From an uncultured Ancrocorticia sp. (GTDB lineage Bacteria > Actinomycetota > Actinomycetes > Actinomycetales > Actinomycetaceae): a DNA stretch of 5,637 bases. Position numbers and translations under genes: made by a program. This document shows positions 4,845 through 5,637 of this stretch, in pieces (the first letter of the stretch is position 1; each line of letters starts with the position of its first letter). The stretch is taken from positions 1 to 5,637 of the forward strand of contig CAJPTB010000141.1 in NCBI GenBank assembly GCA_905373325.1. Direction: 5' to 3'. The notes under the pieces were generated by a model that worked only from the letters and a program-made list of their open reading frames with translations, did not search any database and was not told where the DNA came from.

Positions 4845-5636
4845 TCACGCCATCGGCGCGGACGCCGCGTCGAGGATCGCGGCCTGCTCGGCGGTCAGTG
4901 TCAGGTCGAGGGCGGCCAGGAGATCGGGCAGCTGGCCGACTGTCCGGGCAGAGGCCACCGGGGAATCCACCCCCTTGGCGTGCTGCCACGCCAAGGCTAC
5001 GCTCGCCGGGCTTGCGCCGAGCTGGGCCGCGACGTCGTCCAGAGCCGCGAGCACTGCGATCCCCTCCTCCGTCAGATATCGGGCCGCCGCCCCTCCGCGC
5101 GCCGCATTCGCCTTGGCGTCGTCCTCGCTGCGGTACTTGCCCGTCAAGAACCCGGAGGCCAGGGCGAAGTAGCTTTGTGAAGCCATGCCGTGTTCACGCG
5201 CGAGCGGCAGGTAGGAGGCTTCGAAGCGTCTCCGCTTGACCAGGTTGTAGTGCTGCTGCAGGATTGTCGGCTTGTGCAGGCCGTTCTCCTCGGCGCAGCG
5301 CAGCCATTCCTCCATCCGCTCGGGCGTGAAATTCGACAGGCCGACGGCTCGTGCCTTCCCGGCGTCGACCAGCGCGGAGAACGCTTCGGCCATATCGGGA
5401 ATCGCGACGGCGTCGTCGTCGAAGTGGGCGAAGTACACGTCGACGAAATCGACGCCGAGCCGCTCGAGCGAAGCGTCGCAGGCCGCCGCGACGTTTTTAG
5501 GCGAGAGCCCCTCGAACTGCGGGTGTTTGGCCACTTTTGTGGCGACGACGACGCCCTCGCGCCCGCTGCCCTTTGCGTATCCGCGGGCCGGCGGGTAGGC
5601 TTGAACAAAGGGCATCGACCTCAAAGGAGAAACAGA
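4845..5636 (-). CDS. Aldo/keto reductase, N-terminally incomplete
   Basis: This is an NAD(P)H-dependent oxidoreductase of the aldo/keto reductase superfamily (TIM barrel), cytoplasmic. Counting from the TTG at 5624 (259 residues), it shows VVVATK with the catalytic Lys (5535-5537), a LERLGVDFVDVYFAHFDD segment with the catalytic His (5424-5426), GKARAVGLSNFTPERM, QQHYNLVKR, SYFALASGFLTGKYR, ASPASVALAW and SPVASARTVGQLPDLL, the last being the usual C-terminal cofactor-phosphate region. YFAHFDD and GFLTGKY suggest the Tas/AKR11-like or AKR9-like branch. Normal length is about 310-330 residues. The first two barrel strands, with the catalytic Asp and Tyr (DTAxxY), are absent from the window. The frame remains open to the right edge, but the residues there (SVSPLRSMPFVQAYPP) do not match the family. 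Possible starts are ATG 5615 or TTG 5624, neither with a good RBS. It is either cut by the window or a truncated remnant. Confidence 0.88.
   Translation of the reverse strand, partial: SVSPLRSMPFVQAYPPARGYAKGSGREGVVVATKVAKHPQFEGLSPKNVAAACDASLERLGVDFVDVYFAHFDDDAVAIPDMAEAFSALVDAGKARAVGLSNFTPERMEEWLRCAEENGLHKPTILQQHYNLVKRRRFEASYLPLAREHGMASQSYFALASGFLTGKYRSEDDAKANAARGGAAARYLTEEGIAVLAALDDVAAQLGASPASVALAWQHAKGVDSPVASARTVGQLPDLLAALDLTLTAEQAAILDAASAPMA
5623..5629 (+). promoter_or_regulatory. Outward-facing Shine-Dalgarno at the right edge
   Basis: AAAGGAG on the + strand is followed, after a 6-nt spacer from GGAG, by AT as the last two bases of the window. If base 5638 is G, a + strand gene starts at 5636. 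Such a gene would face away from the aldo/keto reductase and overlap or nearly touch its 5' end. Confidence 0.4.
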
Positions 5637-5637
5637 T

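Noticed and set aside
3631..4989. - strand open frame (452 codons) overlapping the PH gene, the intergenic region and the end of the aldo/keto reductase
   Set aside because: It runs through palindromes and two real genes in another frame, and its product is Arg/Gly/Pro-rich with no motif.

Overview
The window is GC-rich throughout. It looks like a high-GC Actinomycetota chromosome: GC-biased third codon positions, GTG/TTG starts available, and a membrane PH-domain protein of a kind familiar from actinobacteria. A YdiO/CaiA-type acyl-CoA dehydrogenase next to an OFA-type MFS carrier would suit an anaerobic or facultative member such as an Eggerthellaceae-like coriobacterium. That placement is inference, because no rRNA or marker gene is present.

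The left half (1-2747) is a + strand cassette. It starts with an acyl-CoA dehydrogenase whose first residues lie outside the window. Four bases after its stop comes a 115-codon reading frame that matches only the extreme C-terminus of a YdiF/Pct-type acyl-CoA:carboxylate CoA-transferase, so it is a probable deletion remnant. Next is a 416-residue 12-helix carrier of the oxalate/formate antiporter (OFA) family. Together these look like an organic-acid module (uptake or exchange, CoA activation, alpha-beta reduction or oxidation of the acyl-CoA) whose CoA-transferase has largely been lost. The cassette ends at a strong 19-bp terminator hairpin.

The middle (2898-4529, - strand) converges on this cassette across a 150-bp spacer holding two strong hairpins. 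It encodes a 543-residue membrane protein with two tandem copies of a module (two TM helices, a PH-like beta domain, an 'IW' helix). The two modules are separated by an Arg/Ala/Gly-rich linker that contains a 21-bp minisatellite (heptad repeat).

The right part (4530-4844) is a 315-bp intergenic region rich in dyad symmetry: an 11-bp inverted repeat, a compound hairpin, a perfect 20-bp palindrome, and three GTCCCC(C)GCGG cores at 61-62 bp spacing. It is followed by a - strand aldo/keto reductase (4845 to the right edge). Its homology to the family fades just upstream of the catalytic Lys, so it is either cut by the window edge or N-terminally truncated. The last bases carry a + strand Shine-Dalgarno that could belong to another gene starting at the edge.

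No rRNA, tRNA, CRISPR array, transposase or phage gene was seen. I found no convincing new defence-type system. The most unusual items are the CoA-transferase stub, the duplicated PH membrane protein with its expanding linker, and the regularly spaced dyads.
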